64,000 nucleotides of DNA from Deinococcus radiopugnans ATCC 19172 (GTDB taxonomy: Bacteria > Deinococcota > Deinococci > Deinococcales > Deinococcaceae): NCBI RefSeq assembly GCF_006335125.1, contig NZ_VDMO01000010.1:62001-126000 (forward strand), read 5' to 3'. The notes beneath the pieces are model-generated. The model did not search any database. It saw only the letters and a list, made by a program, of their open reading frames with translations, and was not told where the DNA came from. A program made the translations under genes and the position numbers. How positions within the stretch are numbered: position 1 is the first letter of the stretch; every line of letters starts with the position of its first letter. Below, piece by piece: positions 1-9,277 of the stretch.

Positions 1-404
<404 letters not shown>

Positions 405-430
405 GGCAGAGTTCAGGAGGGGCGCGGAGG

Positions 431-784
431 CTACGGCTTTCCGCGCCCTTCTTCTGGTTCCAGCCAGCGCACCCGCTTGCCCCGAGCGCGGGCATATTCA
501 ATTTCGGCGCGGGTGCTCTCGCCCACGTCACGGCCGACATTGATCACCAGAATCTCGCCGGCCAGATCAATCTTATGGCGGTGGAATTCGGCGAGACTTT
601 CCAGCGCAGTCTGTTGCTCGCTCACCGTCACACCGACAAACATCTCGGAGTCGGAGCGAAGGTGGCTGCCCACGCTCAGGCAATGCGGCCCGCCAGCGTT
701 TCCGCCAGGGAGGCCGCGTCGAACCCGTCCAGCAAGCGCACGCTGCCGCCGCAGGCAGACGACTACCGGACCATTCGTGGTCAG
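431..784 (-). CDS. Nucleoside 2-deoxyribosyltransferase-like protein with a compensated double frameshift
   Basis: The C-terminal half (SVGSHLRSDSEMFVGV, then GESTRAEIEYARARGKRVRWLEPE) matches a small family of NDT/TIR-like fold proteins of about 115-125 residues. The N-terminal 'GPVVVCL' also fits. Between them (roughly 679-748) the open frame gives an Arg/Gly-rich stretch, while the +1 frame reads GGSVRLLDGFDAASLAETL, which looks like the authentic family segment with its Gly-rich nucleotide-binding loop. A 2-base loss near 746 and a 1-base loss near 677 would explain this and together restore frame. It could be sequencing error or a decayed gene. A CTG at 784-782 overlaps the stop of the upstream lipoprotein gene; an ATG at 823 is also in frame. 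Function unknown. Confidence 0.55.
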   Translation of the reverse strand: MTTNGPVVVCLRRQRALAGRVRRGLPGGNAGGPHCLSVGSHLRSDSEMFVGVTVSEQQTALESLAEFHRHKIDLAGEILVINVGRDVGESTRAEIEYARARGKRVRWLEPEEGRGKP

Positions 785-1293
785 AATTGCAGCGCGTACT
801 TCACGCCGTCGTTGCCGGTGCATTCGCCGATGCCGTGTTCAGATTCGTCAACGGTCAGGGTGCAGGTCAGGGTCAGGGTGGGCGTGCCGGCGGTGCGGGC
901 GATCAGGTTGCCGCTGCGGACCGCAGGAGCGCCGGGCCGGGGCGTGTCCAGGCGGGTGCCGACCGCCACCGCGCCGTTCTCGCCGACGGCCGCACTGCCA
1001 CCCACCGAGAGGCTCAGGCCCAGGCCGGCGGGCAGCAGGCTGGCCGCGCTGCCGTTCAGGATGGCGGTGCGTCCGCTGTAGGTCTGACCGCCAATGCGGA
1101 TGGTGGCGTTGTCCGCCGCGAAGGGGTTGCCCAGACGCGGTTGCAGGGTGCCACGCACGAAACTGACGGTGCCCTCCTGCCCGGTCACGCTGTTGACGAT
1201 GCGGCCCAGCTGCGGGCCGGCCACGGTGGGGGCGCAGGACGCCAGCACGCCCGCAAGGACGGCGCCCAGCAGCACTGGGATTCGGTTCATCAT
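781..1293 (-). CDS. Predicted lipoprotein, unknown function
   Basis: A protein of 170 residues beginning MMNRIPVLLG, with a hydrophobic signal and the lipobox LASC, so it is probably lipid-anchored outside the inner membrane. The mature part is rich in Gly, Ala, Thr and Ser and looks beta-stranded, ending in a segment with two cysteines (TLTCTLTV, GECTGNDG) that could form a disulfide. I recognise no family. A start 42 bases further upstream is open, but I chose ATG 1293 because the signal peptide begins there and a TACACT -10 box (1305-1300) lies 6 nt before it, the leaderless layout seen across this window. Confidence 0.75.
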   Translation of the reverse strand: MMNRIPVLLGAVLAGVLASCAPTVAGPQLGRIVNSVTGQEGTVSFVRGTLQPRLGNPFAADNATIRIGGQTYSGRTAILNGSAASLLPAGLGLSLSVGGSAAVGENGAVAVGTRLDTPRPGAPAVRSGNLIARTAGTPTLTLTCTLTVDESEHGIGECTGNDGVKYALQF

Positions 1294-1349
1294 GCCCTCA
1301 GTGTAGGGCGCGCGCCTGACGGGGCCATGAGCCACGCGACGGGGACCGC

Positions 1350-1661
1350 TCAGCCGGCGCCGAACTCCAGCACCTCGTGCACTTCCAGACCGCCGGGTCC
1401 GTTGAAGGCCTCTTTGGGCAGCGCGCCGCTGCGGGCGTGGCCCTGGCGGAAGGCGTCGCTGGAGGTCCAGGCCTCGAAGGCCTCGCGGCTGTCCCAGAAC
1501 GTCAGGACCACGTAGGGTTCGCCCTCCTTGGTGGGGCGCAGCACGTGGTTGGCGAGGAAGCCGGGCATGCCGTCCACCAATCCGGCGCGCTGGCGAAAGC
1601 GCTGCTCGAACTGCTCACGGTATTCGGGGCTGACGTACATGCGGTTGGCAACGGTGATCAT
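1350..1661 (-). CDS. Heme-degrading monooxygenase, IsdG/HmoA-like (ABM domain)
   Basis: A 103-residue single-domain protein of the antibiotic-biosynthesis-monooxygenase fold. It begins MITVANRMYV and carries the Asn-Trp-His set of IsdG/HmoA-type heme monooxygenases at N6, W65 and H75, spaced almost exactly as in IsdG. It probably opens heme to release iron in the cytosol, although ABM proteins can have other substrates. The start is supported by a GGAGG ribosome binding site 8 nt upstream. It lies 27 nt after the phosphatase gene and two genes downstream of hemB on the same strand, so heme synthesis and heme turnover seem to share an operon. Confidence 0.8.
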   Translation of the reverse strand: MITVANRMYVSPEYREQFEQRFRQRAGLVDGMPGFLANHVLRPTKEGEPYVVLTFWDSREAFEAWTSSDAFRQGHARSGALPKEAFNGPGGLEVHEVLEFGAG

Positions 1662-1688
1662 GGCAAAACCTCCGGTGGGAAGGGGCGC

Positions 1689-2275
1689 TCAGACGGGCCG
1701 GGCGTCGGCAAAATCGTGGACGAACTGCAACTGCTCGCGCGTTTCGATGGCCTGTGGACTGCGGGTCCGGCGGACCAGCGTGACGGCCTCGTCCGGGGCC
1801 ATGCCGCCCTGGACCAGCAGGCAGGCCGCAGCCAGCCCTGCGCGTCCCAGTCCGCCCCGGCAGTGCACCACCACGCCACGCCCGTCCAGCAGATCGGTCA
1901 TCAATTCGTCGATGAAGGCGGCAAAATCCGCACGTCTGCCGGGCGCGTGCCGGTCGGGAATGGCGAAGGCCTTGACCTCCAGATTGTTCAGCTCGGCGGC
2001 GGCGTGGTACCCGTCCATGCCCAGCATGTCGAACTCGAAGTCCTCGATCAGCGGGGCCAGGACGGTGGCCCCATCCGCCGCCAGCGTCTGCATGTCGCCG
2101 TGCACGTCGCGGTCATGCGTCACCCCCGCCTGAACGACGCTGCGCCCCTTTTTGCCGGGGGCAAAGGTCAGGCCCAGCCGTCCGGGCCACAGGCCGGTGG
2201 GAATCCAGTCCACGCGAATCGGGCTGTCGGAGGCCGGGCTGCTGGCCGCTGGGCTGTTGGTGCGGGACGAAGGGC

Positions 2276-2279
<4 letters not shown>
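1689..2279 (-). CDS. CDKN3-like dual-specificity/tyrosine phosphatase
   Basis: A cysteine-based phosphatase of 196 residues. The signature HCRGGLGR puts the nucleophile at C140 and the phosphate-binding Arg at R146; D109 in IPDRHAP is the likely general acid. The N-terminal RVDWIPTG and [12 protein letters not shown] are typical of bacterial relatives of cyclin-dependent kinase inhibitor 3. The physiological substrate is unknown. The GTG start at 2279 overlaps the hemB stop (GTGA), so translation is probably coupled to hemB; the first ~20 Ser/Pro/Ala-rich residues look disordered. The frame is open much further upstream, but that part is a shadow of hemB. Confidence 0.85.
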
Positions 2280-3337
<1,058 letters not shown>

Positions 3338-3416
3338 GGGCCACAGGCTAACGCGGATGCCCGTCCAGAAATGGAAGATGAGAAAGAGGCTCCCGGCTTT
3401 CTGCCACACTTTCCCC

Positions 3417-4403
3417 ATGCCCGCGCCCACCGTCTACCGCCCCTTCCTGAACGGCGCTTACACGGTCTCGGCGGGGCTGTTCCGCATGGGCACGCAGCCG
3501 ATTCCCTGGCGCGAGGACAGCATGGCGGAGACGCACACCTTCGCCCTGGACGACGGGTACGAGCGTTTCGTGGTCAGCAAATGGGCGGCCCACCGCCGGG
3601 GCCTGCACGAATACGCGGGTGAGGCGAATCTATCGCCCGAGTTGCGCGCGGCGGCCCTGACCTTCACGGCGCGCACGCTGGACGCCGACAGCGGCGGGGT
3701 GGTGGCCTGGGACGGGCAGACCCCGCACAACCGGCGGCTGGGCTGGCAGGCTCGCCTGGACCTCCGCTGGGGTGGAGTGGCGGACCTGCGCCGTTTCGAC
3801 GCTCCGCTCGCGGGGGTGCGCGGTGACCTGGAACCGAGGGGCGCGCTGGATTTCCTGGGCCTGAACGCCCCCGAAGACCTGGCGATCATCGCGCGAGACC
3901 CGCACACCGGGCGCGACTGGCTGGCGGCCACGCACGTGCTGTCGCCGGAACGCTGGGACCCGCGCGACAAGCTGGGCCGGGATTTCGTGGCGGTCCACGC
4001 CCCGGTGGCGGGCAGCGGCCCCATGAACGCCACCGCGCCCCGGCTGGTGGACGCGGTGATCGGGCGCGGCCCCTTCGTGCGCTTTGCCTGGGGCCTCACC
4101 CGAGATGACCGGCTAGACCATCATCCCGCCGCGCTGGGGGCAGGAGAAGCGGCTGCCTTTGATCCAGATCAGACGTTTCTCCGGGTGGAGCGCCAGACCC
4201 TGACCGGGTTCCCGGCGGCGCACGGAGCGCTGTTTACCATCCGCCCGTACGTGTACCCGTTAGACGTGGCGGTCCAGACGCCTGCACAGGCCCACGCACT
4301 GGCCGCCGCGCTGCGGACCATGACGCCGGAGCAGCAGATCTACAAGGGTTTGCGCGGCGTTCTGCCCGAACTCCTCATCTGGCTGGAGGCGCGGGCGCTC
4401 TAG
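3417..4403 (+). CDS. Heme-dependent oxidative N-demethylase-like protein (DUF3445)
   Basis: A 328-residue protein of the DUF3445/HODM family, whose characterised fungal-bacterial members bind heme b in a PAS-like fold and demethylate N-methylated amines. Recognisable features are the N-terminal ending in [13 protein letters not shown], the central '[10 protein letters not shown]' and '[18 protein letters not shown]', and the C-terminal [11 protein letters not shown]. Start ATG 3417 has a CACACT -10-like box 6 nt upstream. Whether this protein demethylates anything here is inference. Divergence from hemB and the nearby IsdG-type enzyme suggest a small neighbourhood concerned with heme. The stop TAG at 4401-4403 is the first part of the next gene's -10 box. 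Confidence 0.8.
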   Translation: MPAPTVYRPFLNGAYTVSAGLFRMGTQPIPWREDSMAETHTFALDDGYERFVVSKWAAHRRGLHEYAGEANLSPELRAAALTFTARTLDADSGGVVAWDGQTPHNRRLGWQARLDLRWGGVADLRRFDAPLAGVRGDLEPRGALDFLGLNAPEDLAIIARDPHTGRDWLAATHVLSPERWDPRDKLGRDFVAVHAPVAGSGPMNATAPRLVDAVIGRGPFVRFAWGLTRDDRLDHHPAALGAGEAAAFDPDQTFLRVERQTLTGFPAAHGALFTIRPYVYPLDVAVQTPAQAHALAAALRTMTPEQQIYKGLRGVLPELLIWLEARAL

Positions 4404-4406
4404 AGT
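4401..4406 (+). promoter_or_regulatory. -10 box TAGAGT of the RNase gene, made from the upstream stop codon
   Basis: TAGAGT lies 7 nt before the GTG start at 4414, the leaderless layout. Its first three bases are the TAG stop of the upstream gene. Confidence 0.6.
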
Positions 4407-4413
4407 AGGGGCC

Positions 4414-4875
4414 GTGAACATGCGCGCCCTCCTGCTGACGCCCCTGCTGGCCGCCTTTCTCGCGGGGTGTGAGCTGCCCGCCGGAGGTCAGGACACGGCG
4501 CAGGCGCAGCCGCCTGCCCAGACCCAGACCCAGACCCGCTCTCCGTCGACTCCAGCCACCGCCAGCCGTGACCCTCAGAGCGGCCTGCGCTGGATCGACG
4601 CCAGCGACCTGCCGCGCGAGGGGACCCAGGTTCTGCAGGACATCGCGGGGGGCGGCCCATTCCGCTACCGCAAGGACGGCGTGACCTTCGGCAACCGGGA
4701 GCGGATCCTGCCCCGGCAGGCGAGCGGCTACTACCGCGAATACACCGTGCCCACTCCCGGCGAGGGCGACCGGGGCGCGCGGCGCATCGTGTGCGGCGGC
4801 CAGCCGGTCACCCGCACCGCCGAGTGCTACTACACTGCCGACCACTACGCCAGTTTCAGGAGGATCCGTCCGTGA
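4414..4875 (+). CDS. Lipoprotein ribonuclease of the RNase Sa/barnase (N1/T1) family
   Basis: A guanyl-specific ribonuclease-like domain on a lipidated leader. The signal ends in LAGC, so C19 is the likely lipid-bearing residue. A Gln/Thr/Pro/Ser-rich linker (about 20-55) leads to a domain closely resembling Streptomyces RNase Sa. The catalytic set is complete: E109 (REYTV), R120 and R124 (RGARRI) and H144 (TADHYASF), at the spacing of E54, R65, R69 and H85 of RNase Sa. It would cleave RNA after G outside the cytoplasm, for nutrition or competition (inference). The next gene encodes a barstar-type inhibitor and starts inside this stop codon. The GTG start fits a leaderless mRNA; ATG 4420 is an alternative. 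Confidence 0.9.
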   Translation: MNMRALLLTPLLAAFLAGCELPAGGQDTAQAQPPAQTQTQTRSPSTPATASRDPQSGLRWIDASDLPREGTQVLQDIAGGGPFRYRKDGVTFGNRERILPRQASGYYREYTVPTPGEGDRGARRIVCGGQPVTRTAECYYTADHYASFRRIRP

Positions 4876-5270
4876 TGCAAGTGTTTGACGAGGCCCCCGA
4901 GGGCATTCAGAAGGCTCCGCACGAGCCGCGCATGCTGGCCGCCGGGTATCAGGTGGCCCTGCGCGAGGTGGTGTTCTCGGACGTGCACGACAAGGAGTCG
5001 CTGATGCTGGCGCTGCTGCGCGGACTGGCCCTGACCGACAATTTCGGGCGCAACTGGGACGCCCTGTACGACGTGCTGACCGACCCGGAGGCCCGGCCCG
5101 CCAAACTGGGGCTGCTGCTGCGCGACTTCGAACATTTTTGCCACCGCCATCCACACCTGAGCGGCGAACTGGAACGGGTGTTGCTCGACGCCCAGCGCGA
5201 CGCCGCCGAGCATGGCCGTCAACTGTGGCTGCTGTCCGAGGAACTCGAAAGCGATCCGGCGAACTGGTGA
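4872..5270 (+). CDS. Barstar-family ribonuclease inhibitor
   Basis: A 132-residue barstar-like protein. The core resembles barstar, with the conserved 'LALTDNFGRNWDALYDVLTD' type of segment that holds the inhibitor helix and its acidic contact residues. It lacks a signal peptide and should stay in the cytosol, protecting the cell against the RNase made by the preceding gene before export. AGGAGG at 4858-4863 lies 8 nt before GTG 4872; ATG 4875 is the next codon, and both overlap the RNase stop TGA (4873-4875). The pair is therefore translationally coupled, as expected for a toxin with its antidote. Confidence 0.9.
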   Translation: MMQVFDEAPEGIQKAPHEPRMLAAGYQVALREVVFSDVHDKESLMLALLRGLALTDNFGRNWDALYDVLTDPEARPAKLGLLLRDFEHFCHRHPHLSGELERVLLDAQRDAAEHGRQLWLLSEELESDPANW

Positions 5271-5278
5271 GAGACTTC

Positions 5279-5445
5279 TAAAGCAGTTGTCCGAATTACA
5301 GCATCAGAAAAGGAGACTTCTGATGCCTCCATTCTCTCCTTCGGAGCTGAATCAGTCCCAACTGCTCGTTGAAATTCACTCCCTCTCTGCGAGCTGTGCC
5401 AGTCCGTTCGGTCAAAATCAGACAGCTCTTTTGACAAATGTTCTA
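5279..5445. repeat. Palindromic intergenic repeat, copy 1 (long form)
   Basis: A 167-bp element whose ends are imperfect inverted repeats (TAAAGCAGTTGTC at the left; the complement of GACAAATGTTCTA at the right). Inside, GCATCAGAA and TTCTGATGC form a 9-bp stem near 5300-5327. A shorter copy lies at 19265-19391; the two share long identical blocks, and copy 1 carries two extra internal stretches of about 20 bp. It starts 8 nt after the barstar stop and is clearly AT-richer than its surroundings. It encodes no protein and looks like a small non-autonomous or hairpin-type repeat. Confidence 0.8.
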
Positions 5446-5680
5446 AAGCGCAACCCAGCACCAGAGCGGCGGCGCTGCCAGTGCAAGTCCGGCGCCCCTC
5501 AAACGATGCCGCCTGACGTAAACCCGTTGAGGTGCCATGCGCCGATGGCCGCTCACGTGGCCTGAAGAGAATGCCCATGCTCCTGCCGTTTTGGCAAAGC
5601 CTATGACGGTTTGGTGAACCGATCAAGCGCAGACTGCATATAGCTGAACGAGAGGCACAGCCCATCACAGGAGGACCGTC
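5446..5680. other. Non-coding stretch before msrP
   Basis: I find no convincing gene here. It is of lower GC than the flanks and ends in the msrP ribosome binding site. An AT-rich TGCATATAGCT at about 5634-5644 could be part of the msrP promoter, but I see no well-spaced -35. Confidence 0.4.
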
Positions 5681-6673
<993 letters not shown>

Positions 6674-6675
6674 GC

Positions 6676-7353
6676 ATGAGCACTGGAGACGCGCGCCGCC
6701 CGCCACCTGTGGCAAGCGCACCGGCCCGACGTGCGTATCAACCGCGCCGTCAGGCGGCCTCCGTGGGCTGGCTGGTGCCGGCAGTGACGGTGGGCGGCCT
6801 GCTGCCGGTGGCGGTGCTGATCTGGGACGCCTACACGGGGGCGCTGGGGGCCAATCCTATTCAGCGGGCCACCCTGCAGACCGGCCTGCTGACGCTGGCG
6901 CTGCTGGTGGCGTCGCTGGCCTGCACGCCGCTGCGGCTGCTGACCGGCTGGACGTGGCCGGCACGCATCCGCAAGGCGCTGGGGCTGCTGGCCTTCGGCT
7001 ACGCCGCGCTGCACTTCCTGATCTACCTGTTCGATCACGGCTTCAGCCTGGGCCTGATGCTCGAAGACGTGCTGGAACGCCCCTTCGTGACGGTGGGTTT
7101 CACGGCGCTGCTGCTGCTCGTGCCGCTGGCCCTGACAAGCGGCCGGAACTCGGTCAAGAGGCTGGGCTTCCAGAGGTGGACGCGGCTGCACCAGCTGGTG
7201 TATCTGGCCGTGGCGCTGGGGGCGCTGCACTACTACTGGGGGGTCAAGCAGGATCACACGCCGCCGCTGATCTACGCCGGGGTGATCGCCGCGCTGTTCG
7301 CGGTGCGTTTCCTTAAGCGCAGGCCGACACGGAAAAAGGCCAGCCCCACCTGA
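6676..7353 (+). CDS. msrQ: MsrQ heme-binding membrane subunit
   Basis: MsrQ is the ferric-reductase-like transmembrane partner of MsrP that carries electrons from the quinol pool or a flavin reductase to the periplasmic enzyme. The 225-residue protein begins with a basic Pro/Arg-rich cytoplasmic tail (1-30), followed by about six hydrophobic segments. Conserved histidines suited to heme ligation appear in 'YAALHFLIYLF', 'WTRLHQLVYL' and 'GALHYYWG'. It starts 2 nt after the msrP stop and is followed by a strong terminator. Confidence 0.92.
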   Translation: MSTGDARRPPPVASAPARRAYQPRRQAASVGWLVPAVTVGGLLPVAVLIWDAYTGALGANPIQRATLQTGLLTLALLVASLACTPLRLLTGWTWPARIRKALGLLAFGYAALHFLIYLFDHGFSLGLMLEDVLERPFVTVGFTALLLLVPLALTSGRNSVKRLGFQRWTRLHQLVYLAVALGALHYYWGVKQDHTPPLIYAGVIAALFAVRFLKRRPTRKKASPT

Positions 7354-7368
7354 GAAGCCGCTTCCGTG

Positions 7369-7409
7369 CGCCGCCCCCTCTGCTCCGGGAGGGGCGGCGT
7401 GCCTTTTTC
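7369..7409 (+). terminator. Rho-independent terminator after msrPQ
   Basis: CGCCGCCCCCTC (7369-7380) pairs with GAGGGGCGGCG (7389-7399), followed within a few bases by TTTTT (7403-7407). The strong stem and T-run on the plus strand end the msrPQ transcript. Confidence 0.85.
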
Positions 7410-7567
7410 GCAGGTGACCGGATGGCACATGGCCCCACCGCCAGGCTATATCAGTCGCCGCACCACGGGGGACCGAGGCAGACCGGACGGGGCGCTTCGT
7501 CTGAACGCGAACGCCTGGCGGGCGCCGCCCTGACCCTGACCTGGCACAGAAACGCCATACTGGCCGC

Positions 7568-8248
7568 ATGACCCTCTCCTCCACTCCCAGCGGCGCGGCC
7601 AGCGTGGAGCAGGTCACGGCCCGGTTTCTGCGGATGCTGAGCATTGCGCTGGAGCAGCTCGAAGCCGTGCGCGACGCCGACGCCCGCGCCGAGTTCGCTG
7701 GCCTGACCGCCCGCGCGGGGGCGCTGGAGCAGGAGACCAACGAGCTGGAACGCGAGATCGAGGACGCCTGCCTGCGCGCCTTTGCCGCGCCGCTGAGCGA
7801 GGACGAGCTGGCCTTTCATCTGGTGGTCTTCCGCAGCCTGACCAACCTGGAACGGGTGGGCGACTACGCGCTGAAGCTGGCCCGCGACTTAGAACGGTTT
7901 GCCCCGCGCGCCCGCAGCGCCACCCTGCAGGACGTGCTGCCGCTGGTCAGGCTGCTGTCGCGGATGCTGGAGCGGCTGGCCTACGCCTTCGCCGAGCGCG
8001 ATCTGAGCGCGGCCCGCGAGGTGATGCGGCTGGACTACGAGCAGGTGGACGCCCTGTACGAGCAGATGGGCCGCGCCAGCCTGACCCGGCTGCTGGAGCG
8101 CCCCGAGGACACCGAGGTGGCCCTGGCCGCCGGGCAGATCGCGCGCAATCTGGAGCGGTTGGGAGACCATCTGGTCAACGTGGCCGAGCGGCTCGAGGCG
8201 CTGGTGCTGGGCCGGGTCACTAGGCAGCAGGCCGCCCCGACGCACTAG
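7568..8248 (+). CDS. PhoU-domain protein
   Basis: A 226-residue protein made of two three-helix PhoU repeats. The metal-contacting signature appears twice: LTNLERVGDYALKLA and ARNLERLGDHLVNVAE. PhoU proteins damp phosphate uptake and PhoR signalling at the cytoplasmic face; no pst or pho genes lie nearby, so the partner here is unknown. Start ATG 7568 has CATACT 6 nt upstream, consistent with a leaderless mRNA. The stop TAG (8246-8248) forms the start of the next gene's -10 box. Confidence 0.88.
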   Translation: MTLSSTPSGAASVEQVTARFLRMLSIALEQLEAVRDADARAEFAGLTARAGALEQETNELEREIEDACLRAFAAPLSEDELAFHLVVFRSLTNLERVGDYALKLARDLERFAPRARSATLQDVLPLVRLLSRMLERLAYAFAERDLSAAREVMRLDYEQVDALYEQMGRASLTRLLERPEDTEVALAAGQIARNLERLGDHLVNVAERLEALVLGRVTRQQAAPTH

Positions 8249-8251
8249 CCT
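8246..8251 (+). promoter_or_regulatory. -10 box TAGCCT of the GNAT gene, made from the upstream stop codon
   Basis: TAGCCT ends 6 nt before ATG 8258, and its TAG is the stop codon of the PhoU-like gene, so this downstream gene may have its own leaderless transcript besides readthrough. Confidence 0.55.
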
Positions 8252-8257
8252 GCGGGC

Positions 8258-8830
8258 ATGACTGAGCCTGTCACCGTCCGCCCCGCCACGCCAGACGACG
8301 CCGCGTTTGCCGTTCCCCTGATTCAGGAGACCATCGGCCACATCGGCCTGATCCTGATCGGGGCGGCGTCAGACGCCGAAGCCGAGGGCGTGATGCTGGC
8401 CTTCTTCGCCCGGCCCGGCAACCGCCTGAGCTTCCAGAACGTGTGGATCGCGCAGCGTGACGGCGAGACGCTGGGCCTGCTGCTGGGCTACGCCGGTGCG
8501 GCGGCAGCGGCGCTGGACGAACCGTTCCGGGCGCACCTGCGGGAGCGGGGCCTGCCGGACGACTTTCCCTCCGAGGGCCAGCCCGGCGAGTGGTACCTGG
8601 ACACCCTGGCGGTCACCGAAGCGGCGCGGGGGCATGGCCTCGGCGCCCGGCTGTTGCAGGAGGCATCGGCACAGGCCGCCGCACAAGGGCTGGAGCAAGT
8701 GGGGCTGCTGGTGGAACACGGCAACCGCGCCGCCCGGCTGTACCAGCGCGAGGGCTTCGTGCTGGCGGAAGAACGGCAACTGGGCGGGCACGGCTATAAC
8801 CACATGACCCGCCGGGTTGAGGGAGCCTAA
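8258..8830 (+). CDS. GNAT-family N-acetyltransferase
   Basis: A 190-residue acetyl-CoA-dependent acyltransferase of unknown substrate. The hallmark motif A is WYLDTLAVTEAARGHGLGARLL (about 112-133), with the R/Q-x-x-G-x-G/A pyrophosphate loop; motif B is EHGNRAARLYQREGFVL near the C-terminus. The N-terminal part begins VRPATPDDAAFAVPLI, typical of GNATs. It is probably cytosolic. Confidence 0.9.
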   Translation: MTEPVTVRPATPDDAAFAVPLIQETIGHIGLILIGAASDAEAEGVMLAFFARPGNRLSFQNVWIAQRDGETLGLLLGYAGAAAAALDEPFRAHLRERGLPDDFPSEGQPGEWYLDTLAVTEAARGHGLGARLLQEASAQAAAQGLEQVGLLVEHGNRAARLYQREGFVLAEERQLGGHGYNHMTRRVEGA

Positions 8831-8847
8831 CTCCTCAACAGGCCTGA

Positions 8848-9111
8848 CTAATAAATATGAAAGTCCCGCAGCCCCGTCGCCTCGCTCATCTGGGTCTGCA
8901 CGTCGCGCACGCGGGCGTGGGGCGGGCCGCGCCGCAGCCAGTGCAGCAGGCGCTCCAGATCGGCCTCGTGGCCCTCGGCGACGACCTCCACACGGCCATC
9001 GGTCAGGTTCTCGGCGTAACCTTGCAAGTTCAGATCTCGGGCATATCTCTGGACGTACAGGCGGTAGCCGACCCCCTGCACGTCGCCGATCACCAGGGCA
9101 GTCAGACGCAT
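8848..9111 (-). CDS. acyP: Acylphosphatase
   Basis: A small cytosolic enzyme (87 residues, the usual length) that hydrolyses carboxyl-phosphate bonds of acylphosphates. The phosphate-binding loop GDVQGVGYR and catalytic residues R17 and N35 are present at the spacing of R23 and N41 in characterised acylphosphatases. I chose ATG 9111 over an upstream ATG at 9132 because TACCCT lies exactly 7 nt before it and the family N-terminus begins here. It converges on the GNAT gene with only a short gap. Confidence 0.92.
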   Translation of the reverse strand: MRLTALVIGDVQGVGYRLYVQRYARDLNLQGYAENLTDGRVEVVAEGHEADLERLLHWLRRGPPHARVRDVQTQMSEATGLRDFHIY

Positions 9112-9201
9112 GGTTCCCAGGGTAACGCCCACCAGGGCAACAGAGGGTGGAAATCTGACGGTCCGGTGAGCGGCGGGGCTGCCAACTCACGCGCTGGCCT
9201 T

Positions 9202-9207
9202 TAGAAT
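9202..9207 (+). promoter_or_regulatory. -10 box TAGAAT for the tamB transcript
   Basis: TAGAAT is followed after 7 nt by an ATG (9215) that is not in the tamB frame. CTGCCA at 9179-9184 is a weak -35 at 17 bp spacing. Confidence 0.6.
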
Positions 9208-9214
9208 ACCTGCA

Positions 9215-9277
9215 ATGCGCGCGGCCCAGGAACAATGCGAGAGAAACTGGACCGGGCGCGGCGTGGGGGGCGCGTGA
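9215..9277 (+). CDS. Probable leaderless 20-codon leader ORF coupled to tamB
   Basis: An ATG exactly 7 nt downstream of the TAGAAT box opens a 20-codon frame (beginning MRAAQEQCER, ending GVGGA) whose TGA at 9275-9277 overlaps a GTG (9274) in frame with tamB. The arrangement matches other leaderless starts here plus the GTGA overlap used between coupled genes. A role in setting tamB translation is inference; the peptide has no recognisable family. Confidence 0.5.
   Translation: MRAAQEQCERNWTGRGVGGA

Noticed and set aside
5212..5565. Open frames in the repeat region after barstar
   Set aside because: They cross the palindromic repeat and have no protein-like composition or ribosome binding site.
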